Assembly (NCBI GenBank): GCA_012270665.1
Contig: JAAXHY010000448.1
Coordinates: 1-16,879 of the forward strand
Length of the DNA stretch: 16,879 nt
Reading direction: 5' to 3'
Origin: Dehalococcoidia bacterium
GTDB lineage: Bacteria > Chloroflexota > Dehalococcoidia > SAR202 > UBA11138
The position numbers were made by a program, and so were the translations under genes. The number at the start of each line of letters is the position of its first letter. The first letter of the stretch is position 1. Positions 13,960-16,879 of the stretch are shown piece after piece. The notes below the pieces were generated by a model. It was not told where the DNA came from, ran no database searches, and saw nothing but the letters and a program-made list of their open reading frames with translations.

Positions 13960-15000
13960 TCAATTGGCCCTGAACCTGGGCATTACCTCGTCGGCGAACA
14001 TCCGGAGGCTGCGCTCGTTCTCGTCCCATGTCATCGGGCCGACTCGGAAGTGAAGTATCAGACCGCCCACACCTATGCGACCGAGACGTTCTATGCGCTC
14101 GGCAACCGTGTCCGGTGAGCCGAATATCATGCTGTTCTCCACGTTGAACCTGGGGTCGGCGAGTCCGACCTTGACCGAGGCCATCTCCTCGGCGGTGTTC
14201 AGGCGGAGCCGGGTCTCTGTAATGTGCTTGCGATTGGCCTCATGTACCCTGGTGGCTAGTTTCTCAGCCTCGCCATCCGTGTCAGCGACGTAGATGTTAC
14301 GCCATATCCAGCATTCACCCATGACCCGTTCTACGCCGTCTTCGTCTAGCCCGGATTCTGCCAGAACTCGCCGATAGACGCCGAAACGCCTTTCGGTCTC
14401 ATCGTCCGGCTGGACGACGAGCATGAGTGGACGCCCCTGCTTTCCCATCTCTATCATCGAGCCTTCGGTGGCGACCGCGCGGATGACCGGAGGATGCGGG
14501 TTCTGATAGACCTTCGGCCTGAGCGCGGGCAGGTCTATGTCGAAGAACTCGCCCTCGTGCCGGTAGTTCTCAGTCGTCCACGCCCTGGGGAGTATCACCT
14601 CGGACTCTACGAGTCTGCCCTGCGCTTCAGAGAATGGTATGCCATAGCTGCGGTATTCGTAGAAGTTGTAGGCGGTGCCGCGTCCTATGCCCAGGATGAT
14701 TCGCCCCTTGCTTATGTTGTCGAGAAGGGCGACCTGTTCGGCAAGCCTTATCGGGTGGTGGAGCGCCATCTGGACGGCGGCGAAGCCTATCTTGACGCGC
14801 TCCGTGCGCGCGGCGACCGCGGCCGCGAAGGTGACAGGGTCAACGTAGGCGCACGCGCCGTCTATGTGGTGCTCGCCCAGCCACACTCCGTCGAAGCCGA
14901 GTTCTTCGGTCAGTTCGGCCTCGCGGAGCGCGTCGGTCACTACATCGTAGTCAGTGTGCGGCGTGTCGGACTGTGGAAATAGAAAGTTGCTGAATTTCAT
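13960..15000 (-). CDS. LLM class flavin-dependent oxidoreductase, second copy
   Basis: A 346-residue luciferase-like monooxygenase/oxidoreductase. EHH (43-45), RVKIGFAAVQMALHHPIRLAEQ (68-89) and KGRIILGIGRG (98-108) sit at exactly the residue numbers of the corresponding motifs in the protein at 2027-3070, and PHPPVIRAVATE and FGSPDTVAERIERLGRIGVGGLILHF match its later blocks. Sequence between the motifs is well diverged, so these are old paralogues with distinct substrates. Flavin type (FMN or F420) is not resolved. The ATG at 15000 lacks a good ribosome site because the upstream sequence is a heptamer array. The RecQ stop lies 37 bases upstream, so it may be co-transcribed with recQ, and it is followed by the MFS exporter at 26 bases. 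Confidence 0.92.
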   Translation of the reverse strand: MKFSNFLFPQSDTPHTDYDVVTDALREAELTEELGFDGVWLGEHHIDGACAYVDPVTFAAAVAARTERVKIGFAAVQMALHHPIRLAEQVALLDNISKGRIILGIGRGTAYNFYEYRSYGIPFSEAQGRLVESEVILPRAWTTENYRHEGEFFDIDLPALRPKVYQNPHPPVIRAVATEGSMIEMGKQGRPLMLVVQPDDETERRFGVYRRVLAESGLDEDGVERVMGECWIWRNIYVADTDGEAEKLATRVHEANRKHITETRLRLNTAEEMASVKVGLADPRFNVENSMIFGSPDTVAERIERLGRIGVGGLILHFRVGPMTWDENERSLRMFADEVMPRFRAN

Positions 15001-15003
15001 GGT

Positions 15004-15038
15004 CGTTAGTTCTCAGTCGTTAGTTTTTAGTATTCAGT
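15004..15038 (-). repeat. Array of five degenerate heptamers between recQ and the oxidoreductase
   Basis: On the minus strand five phased units fit ACTRAVN (for example ACTAACG, twice exact, and ACTGAGA). The array starts at the last base of the RecQ stop codon and ends three bases (ACC) before the oxidoreductase ATG. It fills nearly the whole gap and supplies the leader in place of an ordinary ribosome site. The plus strand shows GTCGTTAGTT twice at a 14-base period. Confidence 0.7.
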
Positions 15039-16879
15039 TATAAGCCTTCGGTCATTCCTTGCGCAACTTTCTGTCTGCGAAGATGCGTCCTGACCAATCT
15101 GAGTTTCCAGTAAGCGACTTCGCCGTCCAGAGCTTCATGCACAGGTTTCAGTCTCTCGTCGCCCAGTATCTCAAATGCGTGGGTAATACGCTTCAGGTCG
15201 GCGGCGGCGGGCAGGTATCTTTCGCAATCTTCCAATTCTCCCGATTCAACGAGCCACTCAATGTGAGAGGAAATCGTTGACCTTGCCAGACCTCTTCGAT
15301 TGACGACCTCCTGGAATGGGAGGCCCTGCTTGAGTAAAGCAAGCGTCTTTTGCAGCGACGATCCAATGGCGGAGTCGCGGCTCTTTTCGGACATCGCCTG
15401 ACGAGAGACATTTCGGCTTCCGCTAGACTGTTTCACCAGGCGGTCATCCAGTCCATTGTTGGCCGCGTATATTCTTATCACATCGAGAAAATCATCGCCA
15501 AAGCCGTCAAGCTTCACGCGACCCACTCCGGTTATCCTCAGCAAGCTGTCGCGGCTCTGTGGGTAGTAGTGGGCCATCTCTCGGAGGGACACGTCGCCAA
15601 AGACAACGTAGGGCGGCACGCCACGCTCGACGGCCAGCCTTGTCCGCAGTTCCCGCAGTTTCTGGAACAGGTCGTTATCATAGTCCAATTCGACTCTCGC
15701 GCGTCTCTGCACTTGCCTTGTGCTTTCCAGGACGGGCAACTCTATGGTCATGCGTTCCTTGAGGAAGCGCCGGCCCTGTGGAGTCACAGACAGGACGGGA
15801 TACTGAGAGCCATTCCGCGCCAGCAGCCCCCGGTTCACGAGAGTCGCCATTATCTCTCGCAGCGACTTGGCGGTGTAGTCGTCCACGATTCCGAACACTG
15901 GCAGGCTGTCGTGGCCCCGCTCGACCACGCTCTTGACCCGCCTTCCAGTGAGAACCTGGGAAACGTGGGTGGCGCCGAAACGTTCGCCGGCGCGTATCAC
16001 CGCGGATAGAATCTTCTGCGAGATTATGGTGGCGTCGAACGTCTCCGCCTCGCACACATCGCAGGAATCGCAGTTTTCTCCCGTGGGTTCCTCCCCGAAA
16101 TAGCGCAGCAGGGCCGCGCGCCTGCACGATCCGGTCTGGCAGTAACTCACCATGGTGTCCAACTTGGTCTGCGCCGACTCGCGCTCGAGATCGTTCTCTA
16201 TTCTTCGGATGAAGAACATCTCGCGCTCACGGTCCTGCGCTCCGTAGAACAGAACGCAGTCGGATGTCAGACCATCTCGCCCGGCGCGTCCGGATTCCTG
16301 GTAGTATCTCTCGACGGAGCCGGGCATATCGTAATGAGCTACCAGTCGAATGTCCGGCTTGTCTATGCCCATCCCGAACGCCACGGTCGCCACTATTACG
16401 GGTATCTCGTCCCGCACGAATCGCTCTTGGTTGCGCTGCCTGGTATTGCTGTCCAGCCCTGCATGGTATGGGAGGGCTTGAATGCCGTCTTCAGCCAGGT
16501 CCGCGGCGAGTTCCTCGCAACCCTTCTGAGAGCCGCGATAGACTATCGCGCTCGCGCCTTCGCGCCTTCGCAGATATGCGACCAGGGTGTCGTATTTGTC
16601 CGTGTTGGGAAAGACAGCGTACCTGAGATTAGGTCGGTTGATACTTCCGGTGAAGACGGATGGGGACTTCATGGCAAGTTGGGCGGCGATGTCGTCACGG
16701 ACCCGCCTCGTGGCGGTGGCGGTGAGCGCGATGACCGGGGTGTCAGGCGCGAGACGCCTGAGCTGCGCCAGGCTGCGGTAGTCCGGCCTGAACTCATGCC
16801 CCCATTGCGAAATGCAGTGAGCCTCATCCACCGCTATCAGGCTGAGCTCGATTGACTCCAGGAATCTCTGGAACCCGGG
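15038..16879 (-). CDS. recQ: RecQ family ATP-dependent DNA helicase (partial, N-terminus outside window)
   Basis: A 3'-5' superfamily 2 helicase that unwinds DNA in repair and replication-fork restart. The frame stays open to the window edge, so the Walker A half of the first RecA-like domain (roughly 130 residues) is missing. Seen in order: DEAH box in AVDEAHCISQWGHEFRP (DEAH at 16817-16828), motif III ALTATAT, motif IV to VI blocks (IVYRGSQKGCEELA, YHAGLDSNTRQRNQERF, ATVAFGMGIDKPDIR, YYQESGRAGRDG), the four-Cys zinc site CQTGSC...CDSCDVC (about 16045-16146), a winged-helix region, an HRDC domain (DNDLFQKLRELR to IRIYAANN) and a C-terminal helix-turn-helix of the HTH_40 type (QKTLALLKQGLPFQEVVNRR). 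This complete RecQ-RQC-HRDC-HTH layout is the long bacterial form. GTG at 16831, which opens the DEAH segment, is internal, not the start. Confidence 0.96.
   Translation of the reverse strand, partial: PGFQRFLESIELSLIAVDEAHCISQWGHEFRPDYRSLAQLRRLAPDTPVIALTATATRRVRDDIAAQLAMKSPSVFTGSINRPNLRYAVFPNTDKYDTLVAYLRRREGASAIVYRGSQKGCEELAADLAEDGIQALPYHAGLDSNTRQRNQERFVRDEIPVIVATVAFGMGIDKPDIRLVAHYDMPGSVERYYQESGRAGRDGLTSDCVLFYGAQDREREMFFIRRIENDLERESAQTKLDTMVSYCQTGSCRRAALLRYFGEEPTGENCDSCDVCEAETFDATIISQKILSAVIRAGERFGATHVSQVLTGRRVKSVVERGHDSLPVFGIVDDYTAKSLREIMATLVNRGLLARNGSQYPVLSVTPQGRRFLKERMTIELPVLESTRQVQRRARVELDYDNDLFQKLRELRTRLAVERGVPPYVVFGDVSLREMAHYYPQSRDSLLRITGVGRVKLDGFGDDFLDVIRIYAANNGLDDRLVKQSSGSRNVSRQAMSEKSRDSAIGSSLQKTLALLKQGLPFQEVVNRRGLARSTISSHIEWLVESGELEDCERYLPAAADLKRITHAFEILGDERLKPVHEALDGEVAYWKLRLVRTHLRRQKVAQGMTEGL

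Noticed and set aside
16829..16831. GTG at 16831 as the RecQ start
   Set aside because: It encodes the Val just before the DEAH box. The frame stays open to the window end with conserved RecQ sequence (RFLESIELSLIAV), so the gene continues beyond the window.
1..16879. tRNA, rRNA, CRISPR or insertion-sequence features
   Set aside because: I found no cloverleaf-like sequence, no evenly spaced long repeats, no transposase frame and no terminal inverted repeats on reading both strands; a computed search could still find a small RNA.

Overview
The window is dense bacterial DNA, clearly GC-rich over most of its length, with short intergenic gaps and no RNA gene, CRISPR array or insertion sequence that I can see. 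It holds 15 protein genes: two that look like a nuclease/ATPase module, several catabolic or redox enzymes, one transporter, and housekeeping genes (YebC/PmpR, RecQ). Two luciferase-like flavin-dependent oxidoreductases and a CaiB/BaiF CoA-transferase within 17 kb recall the Chloroflexota, especially the Dehalococcoidia/SAR202 lineage, whose genomes are known for expanded flavin monooxygenase and CoA-transferase families. This assignment is an inference from gene content, not from a marker gene.

Region 1 (182-4822, plus strand) reads as one tight operon: a formyl-CoA-transferase-like class III CoA-transferase, a small SAM methyltransferase (1-nt gap), a luciferase-like oxidoreductase (4-nt overlap), then a predicted AAA_21-type ATPase (16-nt gap) and a DUF4276 protein (TTGA overlap if the TTG start is used). 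The first three could form a catabolic route; the last two resemble the ATPase + TOPRIM-nuclease pairs of defence systems and have visibly lower GC than their flanks.

Region 2 (4833-6390, minus strand) is a convergent two-gene unit: a transglutaminase-like cysteine protease-fold protein followed by a membrane-tethered thermonuclease. A regulatory gap with palindromes (6391-6556) separates it from the divergent PPC/DUF296 gene.

Region 3 (6557-11634, plus strand) has the PPC-domain protein, then a near-consensus promoter driving two tandem PLP-dependent aminotransferase paralogues that end at a strong intrinsic terminator, a BtuF-like cobalamin-binding protein lacking a signal peptide, and, behind its own promoter, the YebC/PmpR gene.

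Region 4 (11639-16879, minus strand) is read right to left: RecQ helicase (cut by the window end), a second luciferase-like oxidoreductase, a 14-TM drug-type MFS exporter and a TlpA-like thioredoxin. The RecQ-oxidoreductase gap is filled by an array of degenerate heptamers, and a close relative of that sequence forms the leader of the second aminotransferase gene.

The most interesting points are the ATPase/DUF4276 pair fused into a metabolic operon, the aminotransferase paralogue that has lost the conserved Asp contacting the PLP pyridine nitrogen, and the shared heptamer leaders.
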